Assembly (NCBI GenBank): GCA_013365365.1
Contig: JABVXU010000644.1
Coordinates: 1 to 28,792 of the forward strand
Direction: 5' to 3'
From: Cruorifilaria tuberocauda
Taxonomy: Eukaryota; Nematoda; Chromadorea; Rhabditida; Onchocercidae
Length of the DNA stretch: 28,792 bases
The notes under the pieces are model-generated. The model saw only the letters and a program-made list of their open reading frames with translations. It made no database searches and was not told where the DNA came from. Position 1 is the stretch's first letter, and each line of letters opens with the position of its first letter. Of this stretch, positions 1 through 11,640 are shown in pieces. The position numbers and the translations under genes were made by a program.

Positions 1-8
1 CTGGATTT

Positions 9-191
9 TTATCCACAAAGTGATCGACGAAAAGAGTCAATTCGGAGAAATTGGTCTAAAATGACTGCCCGATTACGGTGCTTATATAACTCATGAACTT
101 GGTAACTATTGCTTGTCGTCCTACAGAAAACTAGTCCTAAAAGAAGTAAAATTTGTCTACTCGAGAATTGTTTAATTTCCTGAAATGTCAT
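9..191 (-). CDS. Doubtful small ORF at window edge, possible exon
   Basis: An ATG-started frame of 60 codons with a hydrophobic stretch near residues 14-22 (ILLLLGLVF) that could pass as a signal peptide, followed by a basic, non-repetitive tail ending FRRSLCG and a TAA at 11-9. Codons 3-4 contain the string TTTCAG, so the segment could instead be the last exon of a minus-strand gene entered at that acceptor. I recognise no family. The length is not exceptional for a random frame, though the tail is less AT-driven than the neighbourhood. Treat as a candidate only. Confidence 0.2.
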   Translation of the reverse strand: MTFQEIKQFSSRQILLLLGLVFCRTTSNSYQVHELYKHRNRAVILDQFLRIDSFRRSLCG

Positions 192-1144
192 CTTCTAAGA
201 CATCAAGAAAACCAATACAGAACTACTGAAAGTAATAAGTAAGAAATTAATAGTATGGCAAAGAAACATCTGCAAAGTGTATAGTATTCAAGTAACTGTT
301 ACGATGGAGTTCAAATATTCGAAGAAGGAAATCTAGTAATTAGCGTAATTTACGTCAATGGAATGACGGAAAAAATTTGTTGTGAAGAAAGAAATGAAGA
401 AATGAGAATAACATTTCCTAAAAAAACTAACGATTTTTTTAAACGAAGACATACTTTTGACTGTTATAAACTTGTTTTTTTCGTTTAGTGTCATTTGTAC
501 TTTTTGAATCTCTTCTGATAGTATCCCAAATCATTCCACTGATTAAAGATCAATATTAAAGCGAGTAATTTCAAGTGATAATCGAATTTATCGTAATCAA
601 AAATTTGCTAGCGATTGAAGTGAAACAAACATACTAGTAGAAATTGAAAGTTGAAAACAACTCTTTTTTCATGCTTGATAGAGTCATTTTTAGGATTAAT
701 AAGAGAAATAAATTAAAAAGAGTTATTACTTATTTACAAAAATGGCATGAGTGAGCTAAAAATGAGTGAATATTATTAATTTTTTTTGAACTGATAAATA
801 GTTATGTACGGGATTATTGCGCAGAATTATTTTAACATGTTATAATCTTTTTTTGAAGATTCTTCTTGACTTTTCAGAGTCGACTTAGTAATTCTCACAG
901 TAGCTGAAACATTCACAAAATCTGATTATCATCACTTTCAAACTGTACATGAAAAATAATATAAACAGAAATACTACAAAACTTTTGAGTTTCTTATTTT
1001 GCTGTATTTTTTCTTATGAAAGGTAAGGATCAATAAAATTGCAGATTTTCCAGTAGTTGCTGTATTCAATCATTGGATAGTACCATTTACGATACAAAAG
1101 ATTGTGTCAAAAAGTTGCTCTTATTTCAATAACTTACCTGATGA

Positions 1145-1360
1145 TCAAGTAAAAAGAATGCTTGACGAAATGCAGAATTTAAACTTCATACACAATAATC
1201 TTCTGCAAAATGGACAGACTAAAATATCTTCAAATAATTTTTCGTCAAAGTTATTGCTTTTCATATGTTTGTAAGTTTTTTCATACTTCGAAAGATACAT
1301 TATGATATAATGCATTCTTTGTGTGGCAATGCGAAAATTTTTTCTTTTCACATTAATCAA
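1145..1360 (-). CDS. Doubtful frame with Trm112/PREY-like CPxC motif
   Basis: The frame opens at a TTG; the first ATG begins MHYIIMYLSK. It contains NNFDEKLFEDILVCPFCRR, which resembles the start of the Trm112/YcaR/PREY family (usual pattern L-L-x-x-L-V-C-P-x-C-x-x-x-L). The conserved second half (an 'ayPI-DGIP' segment) is not found in frame: the frame stops 16 codons after the motif. Within it, a TTTTGCAG acceptor and a CAG|GTAAGT donor enclose an 87-base segment that has stops in all frames, so part of this could be a non-coding exon. It may be a decayed copy, a real exon with an unseen partner, or chance. Confidence 0.2.
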   Translation of the reverse strand: MINVKRKNFRIATQRMHYIIMYLSKYEKTYKHMKSNNFDEKLFEDILVCPFCRRLLCMKFKFCISSSILFT

Positions 1361-2518
1361 ATCAAAAATTTACCGTACTTTTGAAAACTTGCAAATTTTC
1401 TGTGAATTTAAACCGTGAAAAATTGTAAAATTCGAAAATTTAAACTAAGAATGAACATTCGATTGGAAATTCTGTTCGAAAGAAAAAGAAAAGAGTGGAA
1501 AAAGATAAAGAGAACGGACATGAAGTAAGATTCCCTTTGATTTTATTCGTTTATTTTGATATAAATCATAAATTCGATTACATGAATATCAGTTTACACT
1601 TTCATTTTGCATACTATCAAATAAATTTGCTTATATTAACCAATTATTTTAATCTTAAAAAAAAATAAATAAATATATGAAAGGCATAACAAATCTTTCA
1701 TATTTATTTTCCTTTTTTTACTCAGAAAAATTATGAATTACGATTCTCAATGATGATTTACTTTTATAACCAATTAGCACTTTGAGTTTTTATATTATTG
1801 TCATGCAAATATTATCATAATTCTCATGGATTATTTATTTATTTTTCCTTTAGTTCTTGAATTAATTAATTTAAATATCAGTTTGAAATTTTTTTAGTCA
1901 ATTTCCTTCTTTTTCTCTTCTAACAGTACTTTATTATTCGAATTCCTCTGCGAATGTTAAATTAATTTTATTCAAATTTTTATCCATAAATACTTCAATT
2001 CCATTGGCAGATAAACTGCAAATTGGGATGTGATTGATGATAAACTTTGATTAAATTAAAGGACAAATATACTTACTTATCATTTAAGTAAAAACAGTTA
2101 TGACCCAATGCGATATGTTTGAAGAAATAAAAATAAGAAATTGCAGGAAATCATTCTTAAGCCAAAATCCGAATGATTAATTTGCTTCTTTTAAAATTAA
2201 AATATTTTTCTAATGACTAATAAATGTATAACATATCATGATTATTTCTGCATAATGACATTCAAGAAGATGCAATGATAATTCATTTGGTTATCCAAAA
2301 ATGAATTTCATGGTTGACATAAGGAAAAACAAGTGCGACATGGAAACAGGAAAGTAAATTTTACGATTGATCAAATTAACTGATAGCATATGAATTACTC
2401 TTCTTATCATAAAGCATTATCATGAAATGAATAAGAGATACAGGAAAAAAGAATACAGAGAAATAAGCGAAAAAATTAATCATTAATTGAACGCAAAGAA
2501 AAGTGGGAAAGAGAGAAA

Positions 2519-2535
2519 CAGAGAGAGAGAGAGAA
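2519..2535. repeat. GA dinucleotide microsatellite
   Basis: Short run of GA units in a purine-rich stretch. No coding context. Confidence 0.7.
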
Positions 2536-3310
2536 AGATTTTAGAAATCTTCAAATTACTAGTCGTTAGTCCGTATAACACCTTATTTGATAATTTTAAA
2601 AACTTTTAAAACTTTGTTGCAATTTGCAGTTATTCATCCGTTGCGCCAAACTACATTATCACTTATCCTTCATCGGCCTTATTCACTTGTGATTTTCTGC
2701 TCTCAACAGATAAATAGTAAAAACTCCAGTAACCAAGTATAAAGACATTTTTGATATTACTTATCTTTGCTGAATAAGTTCAAGAAAGCTATTATTGAAA
2801 GATATTTGATCAACTTAGTTTATCAATAACTACTTTGGATATTTTCGTTCCAGGAAGTTGATTTCGTATTAACAATGATATCGTTAGCTATCAAAAACAT
2901 AATAAGTAAATGAATATACTTAAACCCTTAATAGCAATCTCGCATCATCAATCGTCAAATATATTGGAAATCGAGCATGATCTTATCAATTTTGAAAGAA
3001 ATTTGCATAATACATGGAATAAAATGGTTTCCTCCTTTTTAAAATACCATTGATAATTCTTATTCTTCATAGCAAGAACTACAATAAAAGGTCGATTTAA
3101 GTTTTCAAAAGTATAAGTTAATAAACTGTATGGCTAACCATTTCTTAGGACAGATACTTTTTTCCTTAACAGCTGGTGTTTTAATAACTGTATTATCATA
3201 TAACTATCAATATTGAAAGTTTGGTACGAATAAGTTAATATCTGCAATTCGAATTACAACTGATAATTTTGATTTTTAATGCTTTTTTATTGCAATTTAA
3301 AAAAGATCAA

Positions 3311-3316
3311 ATTTAG
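3311..3316 (+). other. Possible spliced-leader acceptor of TTL gene
   Basis: ATTTAG placed 8 bases before the chosen ATG at 3325. Position fits nematode trans-splicing but the pyrimidine tract is weak. Confidence 0.35.
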
Positions 3317-3324
3317 GTGAATAT

Positions 3325-4803
3325 ATGAGACGCTTCCTTATTCTGCTAATATTAATGACATTAGTATCACTAGATAATTGCAAAACTAAAACAAACCCAT
3401 ATCGAATTCATGTAGAAGGAAAAGTATCATGTCGAAATAAAAGAGCTTATGCAGTATTACTTAATGTATTTGAAGAAATAACATGTAGGTTTTCATTGCT
3501 TAATTAAATAATTAAATTAAATATACATTTTACGTATTAAGCATTTCTACGTATACTTTCAAACTTTAAGAGATTTCAAATAACTCTTTTGTAATTTCTA
3601 TTTAATTTATCACCGACTGTTTGAGTTTCTTTTTTATTCGTTTTAATTTATCAGAATCATTCGTACAGTATATCTCTCCAATCCAATACAGTCACCTATT
3701 TCTACAATACAATCATCGTTTTTGATATCAGCTGACTTCACGTTAATGTTTTATCCAGTCTTTAGTAAATCAAGATCTATAGTAATATTTTGACTTCTTA
3801 AATATTTCCTGACAAATATAATCAGCTCTCTCTCTCTCATCATCACTAATTTATAACGAAACAGACTCTTAAATTAAATTTGAAATGTGTTCAACACAGG
3901 AAAAAAGGCATGAGAAACAATATTCATTTTAATTGTCTAAAAAAAATTAAAATTTTATTATTAGCAAAATTAGTAAGCAATAACAGTTGCAAAAGTCTTA
4001 GAAATAATTAAAAATTGAATTTTCATTGACTTTGAAGATATAAGATATGGAGGTGAAATGAGTGGTGTTCTACGAACTGGCAACTATTTCCTCAGCGACC
4101 ATGACGGTCGCTTTCATGTGACAGGAACTCGATATGCTATAGATCACAAGATTTATTTAAATATTACACATCACTGTATACCTACTGCTAAGAGAGATAT
4201 ACACAAAGTTAGTTTTCATTTATTAAAACATTTTTTTAATATTTCTATCCTCATAAATTTATTCCAAAATAGTATATTAATTAAGGTGAACAAATTGGTA
4301 TACAAATTAATTCGAATTAATTTTTAATCCATCATAAAATAAAATAGGAAAAAATGAGAAGTTGTGATAACATGCGAATAATATTTCATTCTGTTTTGAT
4401 TGTGTAAATGAAGTCCTTTCAAGTTTACACGATTGCTAAAATTGCTTCGATCATTTTCATAACTTAGAAGTAATGCTAATTGCAACAGTTGTATGACATC
4501 TCTCAAGGAATATCTAGGTTTTAAGCTATTTCAGTTTAATTTATTTGCTTGATTTTGGTTGTCCATGTTGATCAAAATTAATTAATTAATTTTGCACAAT
4601 ATAAAAAATGAAAATAAGCAAAAAAATTGCAGAACTGTTTCATGCAAGTGAAACATGAAATTGAAGGTGACCCGAAAAGAGTTCATTATGAGGTTCATGA
4701 AATTCATTTGGAAACAACTCAATATCAATCAAATGATGTGAGATGCGTTGATTGGCCTTATAAATATCCAAAACTTGATAAAATCGCTCATCATGATCTG
4801 TGA
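3325..4803 (+). CDS. Transthyretin-like (TTL) family secreted protein
   Basis: Three exons. Exon 1 starts at the ATG at 3325 and encodes a signal peptide (MRRFLILLILMTLVSLDNC) followed by HVEGKVSCRNKRA, the family's opening strand. Exon 2 (to 4207, donor GTTAGT) carries NYFLSDHDGRFHVTG, matching the nematode TTL 'DxDGxFxvxG' block, then IYLNITHHC. Exon 3 (4633-4803, phase 0) begins NCFMQV and ends IAHHDL-stop. The two cysteines in THHC and KNC fit the conserved disulfide pair. The exon 1/2 junction is ambiguous: donor at 3485 with acceptor ending 4037, or donor at 3489 with acceptor ending 4044; both keep frame and give 166 or 165 aa. An ATTTAG acceptor at 3311-3316 just before the ATG could take a spliced leader. 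TTL proteins are secreted, nematode-expanded, and mostly of unknown function; TTR-52 bridges apoptotic cells to phagocytes. Family call is firm, subfamily unknown. Confidence 0.85.
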
Positions 4804-6938
4804 TATCATTCATTATTCATTTATACAGAAAAGTTACAGTTCTTTTGTAAAAATTTTTATTATCACTGCTATTTTATTATCACTACTGTTAACTTCTTTG
4901 TTGAAAATTTAAAAATGAAGAAAAGTGGGTATGCAATCTTCCGATGATAATCGTAGCTCAGAGTATCGTGATCTCTTTTCCGGAACAGAAACAGATTACC
5001 AAGTGATCCATCTTTGATCGACTTCTAATCAATTGATTTCTCATTCAAGTGGTATCAATTATTGCTGCAATAAATTTCAACGAAATGTTGTATGTTGTAT
5101 ATCTCAGTCCACATCAGCAAATCAAGCCTTTAAAATCTACTCCAAAACAATTTTCATAGTTTAAAATAAATTAGAGGAAATTATAAAAATAATTTGGAGT
5201 GAGTCTCGGATTCAGGTTCTTATTAAATTTTAAATTTTCAGGAGATGAAAAATTGATTTCATCGTTGAAATAGATTTTTTAAATAATTTATTGAAAAAAA
5301 TCTTTTTGAGATTTGTTTCCATCGGTGGTAGAGCAAAGAGGGGGAAGTCTTGAAACCTTTGGAGGCCATTAGATTTTAATTTATTTTGCAAGTATCATAT
5401 AGCATTGAATTATTCTACTAATACAAAATTGATAAACGAAGAGGAAAAGAGAGGCAATGGTCAGCTGAACTGAGCAGTGGATACATGGATTTTTCATTTA
5501 CGAAGCGTAAAATCACATTTACTTTTCCTCTTTCTCTTTTATGTTTGGCTTTTAAAATCAGCCGTTATTTCTTTCGGCTTTAAAATTTTAGGTGAAAGTA
5601 TATTAACATATGAAAAAAAAAATTATGTAAAGCATAACCAATTACCAATTACCTTAATTGTGGATGGAATATTTGCATAAATGTAATCAGTAATCATTAT
5701 TGATTATTACTGATTATTAGTGATGACATTCATTTGAAAAAATTATTTATTACGTTTCTTATTATAAATTATAAAATTTTTTTACGAGGAATTGTGCATT
5801 CTAATTATAAAAACCACAGTTGCTTTTTTTTGTTTAGACAATAGTTGCGGATAATTAAGGAAAAATGGAAATTGATTTTGAAGATTTAAAAAATTTGAAT
5901 GTTATTAGAAATAGAGACGTATTGGTTGACAACATTATCATAGCAGCGATAGTGGCATTAAAAAAACTTAAGCTGAAAATGAAAATCACTCTTATCAACA
6001 TCGCAATGATGATTAGAAACATTATAAAACTTACTTCTATCGGCTCCTAATAATTTTCATTATACTTGCATTATTTATCTTCAAAATTCTTCACTCCTCT
6101 CTATCATCCGACATTTACTGATATCACTCGCGGAAGAAGTAATAGTGATAATAGCAATAATAGTAGAAAGCAGCTGATCAGCTGATTGATGCGTTGAATG
6201 GTTGTTCAGCAAGCTTATATGTATTCCTTGAAATCACATCATTTCACTTTCGTCATTCACATTAACATTAAAATGTAAATTTCATCGGAATGTTATTCAA
6301 TGTTCAAGTTTTCTAACACCTGTCGTATCGTTGTTCAAATCATTAGATCCGAAAACTTTTAATTCTTAATTTCAGAATTCGAAAATTTATTTAACTTGAT
6401 ATTTTCAACTTCCATTGTTGATAAATCTGAACGAGTTTTCCATGCAAATTTGAAATTTTCATCATTGATTTCAAAAAATTTCACCGAAATAGAGACAAAA
6501 TTGATCAAATAATAATTTTCCAACAAACAGTATGCATCCTTCAAAGTGACAACTTATGAGGAATGAAAAACGGAATCGGAAAAGAAACGGAAGGCACATA
6601 TAACAGGCAATTAAAATATATGAACTGTAACAAATCAAAGATTAATACTGTTGGAGATAAACTTTCTGAAGCAAAATAAGTGATGATAATTTAAAAAACA
6701 AAAAAGAATCCCTGAGCTAAATTAGAAAACATACACAGAACAAAAAGCTGGAACAAATGTATCAATAATTTGATTCAAATTTTAAGTGAAGTATAAGGCG
6801 AAACGAAAAAATGATAAACAAATATAAAGATATGCTATATGATCAAGAGTACAATTAATGATTGGCACTTTTGTCTTTCTGTTCATATTTTCTTAAAGCT
6901 GGAAAAATTTGCAAAATATTTCGTGTCCAAAAGAGCGA

Positions 6939-6982
6939 TTAGTTGCTTTACTATTTATGTTTAGTTGCTTTACTATTTATGT
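6939..6982. repeat. Perfect 22-bp tandem duplication
   Basis: Two identical, directly adjacent copies of a 22-base unit beginning TTAGTTGCTTTAC. It is followed at once by a second imperfect duplication. Confidence 0.9.
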
Positions 6983-7021
6983 TAAATTTATCTTTCATCT
7001 ATCTGTTAAATTTATCTTTCA
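6981..7021. repeat. 24-bp-period tandem duplication
   Basis: GTTAAATTTATCTTTCA occurs at 6981-6997 and again at 7005-7021, with a 7-base spacer. The first copy shares its first two bases with the end of the preceding 22-bp duplication, suggesting nested replication slippage. Confidence 0.85.
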
Positions 7022-7316
7022 ATTTAGATAAAAATTTGTTTGATTTGAAATTGCAATTTACTTAGCTTGACCCAAAGTTTATCTCTAGTTTCTGAAAAGT
7101 AAAAGCTATAATTAAAATAATTACATTGTCAACTGAGACGAAAATCGTCACCCTAAAATTGAACATCATTTATATAACTGAGGACAAGTAAAGAAGAGCA
7201 TGAAAATGACGATAAAATCGCGGAGGCAAAAACGTAGACCTGAGGAGATCAACAAAAATGATAAGAATTAAATTTCAAGAAAACATATCCATAATCATTT
7301 TTTTCTCTCACAATTA

Positions 7317-9865
7317 TTAACTTTGCGGCAAATTAAACCTTTGTCGAATGGCATGTATCCGATCGCCATATTGTTGCATTGCTCGTTGTCGACGAAGTTC
7401 CTCTTCGGCAGCTTTTTCTTCATCAAATTGTAAAGTACTAGAACCTGTCATTAATTCGCGATTCAGGATACCACGTAAAATAACGCAAACACCATTTAGG
7501 ATAAATCGGCTTTCAAAGGTTATCTGTAAATTATGCAAGAAAAATCAACTTGTTTTCATTCATTCGATACGAATACAATCTAATTAAATTTAAATGCAAA
7601 GATCTAAAATTGCTAAATACATAATTTATTATACCTCTTCTTGGCCAACTGTACATGAAGATAAAGGGAAATCACTATTGTAACCAAATTGCGTGAATGT
7701 CTGGAAAAAGCTACAGATTGATATGATTTTAATTTGTACAATATTTCCTTTCAAAATTTAATTATGAAATTACCCAAAAGAGAAGAATTGATGCTATTTA
7801 GTACGTAAAGTACAAAACAAAGAGTACAAATCTAAGAATTAATTGGATCTTTTTTAAAATATAGTTTTCAGAACGTCAAATAATTATTTATATACTTATT
7901 GAAAGAAATAGCCAAGAAACAGCCAAAAGATATAATCGATAACAAGTGATTTTTATGGTACCAACGACAAAAGAGAAATGGCAGAAATTATCTTCAACCA
8001 GGCGGTTCTGTCACTCAAGCTATCATTTGTCAGAAATTAGTAGTGATAATATAATTGTAGATTTCGCCTTTTATGATTAGAATTAAGTTTTTTGATTATT
8101 GAATTATTAAGCTAGCTTTCCAATCCTCCCTTTAAACTAAAAAAATTCAAATTCTTCTTCAATGTTTAATATTTAAACAGAGCGATTATTTTCACAAACA
8201 AATAAATATATTTCAAGATTACTTGTTTAGAAGCAATGATGGTAACAGCAAAATACAAGCAGTAATGGAATGAATAGTTGGAAAATCGGTAATTTGAAAC
8301 TTTATCAACTTCTTGAAAACATAGAAGAGAAAAAATAAGCCTCAAAAATACACAAAGAAGAAGAACATTTCACGTTTGCCCTTCTATTTTATTATTTTTT
8401 ATTGTGTACAATCACTGCAAAACTATGCCTATTCTTCTGTAAAAATCTGTATTGTTTGAGCAAACGATGTTTTTGCGGTTGCTATTTGCTCTTTTATTTT
8501 TCTCGTTCTACTTCTAATACTGTCGAGAAATGCACTTTACTTTAGAAAAAAAATTAAATTTCGTACTCAATTAATTGGCACTCAATTTTATAAATCAATT
8601 TTAAGCGAAAAATAACTTATTAGGAAATAAAACAATATAAACTTCTGCAGTGTTGAGAGGGATGAAATTCATTTAAATATCTCCTCGAATTTTGCTTTGA
8701 GCTAAAAATGGATATTTTTTTGATTTTAAGTATCTCTTTGACTCAATGTGGAAAAAATGTTTTATCAATATTATGTCTCTTCACACTTCCTAGTCGGTTT
8801 GAAAATTTGATCAAATTTTACTATTAGAGAAATGACATCTTTCATGGGAAATATAGCAGAGAGAATAACATAGTAAGTAAAAGTTTGAGATAGCAAATAA
8901 ATCTCAATTTTAGAGTTATAAGAAATAATGAAAAATAAACAAAAGATTAAAGTAAAAGCAATGTTTATATTTACGCATTTGAAAGACAATATGAAAAAAG
9001 AACTAACGATGGGTAAACGAGATTGTTGTCGATCAGTACAGCTTTGCAGTAATGCGTTACGCCGTTCCACTGGTGGTGCATGCGGCAATCCGGCAAAAGC
9101 TATTTGTGATGGACCAACAAGTTGCCTGATTTCCGGGTCAGTTTCTAGAAAAATAAAACGATGAGGATATACAGACGAATATTTGATTTGGATGACTTAT
9201 TAAATTAGGGAATTTCTCTCGAAATTTCAAGCGATTTTAGAAGTTTAACAAAATCAAATATGTAATGGCTAAAATCAATCTATAATAATTTTTGACAAAA
9301 GTACGGTATATTGTGATAGATTGGAACAGACAATTCGAATCCATAATCAGCCACAAGATTTTATAGCAATCAAATTATAATAACAAGATTTCAACTGAGT
9401 TAAACTACTCGCTGAATTATTGCAGTGCGTCTTCATAATACCGTAGTAATCATCCGTGATCGTAACTGTTGCTTATTTATTTCGGACAATTTAAAAGGTG
9501 TTATGATACCGTAGCAACACTTTCAAGTATTTGATTATGTTCCGGAAAAAATTATCCGACAGTTAGGTGAATCACCGCAGCAAGAATCAATATATTAACA
9601 TACCGAATTTCTGTAGTTGATTATCTACCACCGCGGGCATACAACACCGCATTTGCTGTTGGACAGCAGCCGCAACCATGACCGCATTTCGGCCGGCGGC
9701 AACAATAGCGGGTGAAATCGCGGCCCCGCCCATACTACCACCAACGTCATAAGTGCTATCTTGCCGGCGTAATTTCCATCCTCCTCCGCCTCCGCCTCCG
9801 CTTCCTCTTTGCTTTGATGTAATGATAAGCATGCTGATATCCGTTATCTTCCCACAATTCATCAT
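7317..9865 (-). CDS. bro-1: Core-binding factor beta / Brother homologue
   Basis: Non-DNA-binding partner that stabilises RUNX/Runt factors on DNA in the nucleus; the C. elegans homologue BRO-1 acts with RNT-1 in seam-cell division. Four exons: 9865-9604, 9144-9008, 7700-7635, 7523-7317, with phases 1, 0, 0, giving 223 aa. MPAVVDNQLQKFETDP (from residue 76) aligns with the human start MPRVVPDQRSKFENEE. Exon 2 gives VERRNALLQSC, matching the human RQARFQNAC region. The last exon gives FILNGVCVI...LQFDEEKA, matching human MILNGVCVI...LEFDEERA; the Asn of LNGVC lies in the Runt-binding surface. A charged helix ends the protein. Residues 1-75 are an extra Gly/Ala-rich extension (seven glycines at 23-29); the internal ATG at 9640 would give a family-like 148 aa. 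The start at 9865 is the first ATG in the open frame. The centre is shorter than in human, so a small exon in the 1.3-kb intron is possible. Confidence 0.85.
9780..9803 (-). repeat. Glycine-codon repeat in CBF-beta exon 1
   Basis: A run of GGA/GGC-type codons, read on the minus strand, encodes seven consecutive glycines in the N-terminal extension. Trinucleotide repeats of this kind vary in length easily. Confidence 0.8.
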
Positions 9866-9880
9866 CTTTAGGCTATCAGA

Positions 9881-9901
9881 GATCAATCGATCGATCGATC
9901 A
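9881..9901. repeat. GATC/ATCG tetranucleotide run
   Basis: A short self-complementary run of ATCG units immediately upstream of the CBF-beta start, in what would be its 5' leader or promoter. Confidence 0.7.
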
Positions 9902-11559
9902 GTGGTTTCCTTCACCCGATCATCCATGCAACCCGTGAAAGGTATGAACTAACTGAATGTCTAATTATTTCATTAATTATCCTTTTATCACTGCCTAAAT
10001 ATCAACTGGATAATAATGGCACGCTACTTTGCAATCAAGTTAATATAAGAGTAAAATTTCGTACGTATGCATATTTGTGTGTAAAAATAAAAAACAAGCA
10101 GATAGCATGAGAAAGTGAATAACGAAGCTACGGTGAATCAACCAAGGGATAGTGACGATTCATTGAACGAACTAACATCGAAATTACCGTTTACCTTCTT
10201 CCGGTTCCGTCTTTCCCTTTTTTTCAGTTTCACTGAATGATTTTATTAGACAAATCAGGTTACAACAAATCAATTAAATATAACCATTTCTCTCATAAAG
10301 CAAATATACACAGCAAGATTTCAACATCTGTCCACGAAGTACGATAAGGAATTTCAAATGTTTAATCTTAATTTTAAATTTGAAAAAAATATGATTTCAG
10401 TTTTTAATCTAAACTAACTTTGAAGTTTTTAACAAAAAAAGTTATAAATTTGAGACTTCTAGACATGATAAAAGTTACAAATTACTTTCACAGAACTGTC
10501 ATAATTATTCTAATTAACAACAAAAAAATACGTATGGGATAATCTGCAATATTCAACAGTTCTTCCGGAATAGATTAATCCATGATCCGCAAGCTATAAG
10601 TAATATTGTGTAGGCCTTAATTAAAATAGAGTAGAAAAGTAGGAAAAACATAGCCAGTTTAAAATTTCAACAATTTTAATGATTCGCATATTTTTTAAAT
10701 ACCTTAAATCGGATTGTCAATACACTATTTGATAAGATTAACTTAAAAAATAAACTGATCAAAAAATTTTTTCCCTACACATTTCTATTCGTCTTTTATC
10801 CTTTCTTTTTACCATTCGTATCATTTATTTATCACTTTATTAATTTAAAACAGAATATCTTCAATTATTTTTTTATATCAATCTTTCAACAACAAGTTTT
10901 CTTCATTTTCCTTTTTTTTCTATCCTAACGAAACCAAAACTAACATTTCTCATTTCATACTTCCTCATCTAATCAGGATTAAATGCTATGAAATTCTTGC
11001 AACTGCACAATATCATATGTTCTGATTTTATCAGACTGATAATGATCGCTCAATGTTTTGTCTCAACCATTGGAGTTTTTTTTGAAAGAATACACTTTAC
11101 ATTTTCACTTAAAAAGGAAGAAAATGGTTATAAAAAAATATTGACTGATATGTAGAAGATAAGGCATTAGAATGTAGCATTTCGTTCCTCTTGCTTTCAT
11201 AAAAAAAGAAAAAAGAAAGGGGATAGTAATATATCAAAATACCATTTCAAAAGAATATTTAATTCTGGAATCTTTCCCTTCCCAAATTCAGGCTAACTTG
11301 GAAATGATAATATGAATTTCAAACTTCTTCCTTGTTGAATGATATTAGCCGTGAATTAAATTAGTATTCAGTTTATAACACTTCTCATTGCCATCTTCCA
11401 GAATCCTAAACTTCTCAAATCATATTGGAATGCGGTAAGTGCTACTGCTAGTATCCGGTAATATGTGTATTTCTTGGTATTGTCGTTGATAATTATCAAG
11501 TAATTGATGTCACAGCCTGTCGATGTATTTGTCTGTCACATACGTTTGTGCATGTATAC

Positions 11560-11640
11560 ATATAACATGTTTATATGTATATATGTATGTCGGAAGAGTG
11601 TATGTGGTAGTATGTTGATCGGTGCCTGTATGTGTCAGTG
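11560..11640. repeat. TA/TG-rich low-complexity tract
   Basis: Alternating ATAT/GTAT units around TATATGTATG motifs. Open frames across this stretch translate to biased Thr/Tyr or Val/Cys strings and are not credible genes. Confidence 0.7.

Larger units (their letters stand above)
192..3324. other. Gene-poor AT-rich region upstream of TTL gene
   Basis: About 3.1 kb with no secure gene. It contains a weak minus-strand frame (listed separately, 1145-1360), a short GA run near 2519-2535 and many A/T homopolymers. Translation of all frames shows frequent stops elsewhere. I see no RNA gene. Confidence 0.6.
4804..7316. other. Intergenic region between TTL and CBF-beta genes
   Basis: A possible AATAAA polyadenylation signal for the TTL gene lies at 5069-5074. 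Small open frames at 4931-5017, 5477-5680 and 5865-6050 resemble no family I know and are not called. Local tandem duplications lie at 6939-7021. Otherwise AT-rich with frequent stops. Confidence 0.5.

Noticed and set aside
5321..5372. TGGTAGAGCA string resembling a tRNA A-box
   Set aside because: No matching anticodon arm, B-box or acceptor stem follows.
5477..5680. Plus-strand 67-codon frame with a hydrophobic segment
   Set aside because: Driven by T-rich sequence (Leu/Phe codons); no family resemblance and no splice or leader signal near the ATG.
8928..9164. Plus-strand 78-codon frame rich in Cys and Gly
   Set aside because: It is the shadow of CBF-beta exon 2, which reads on the minus strand with matching splice phases.
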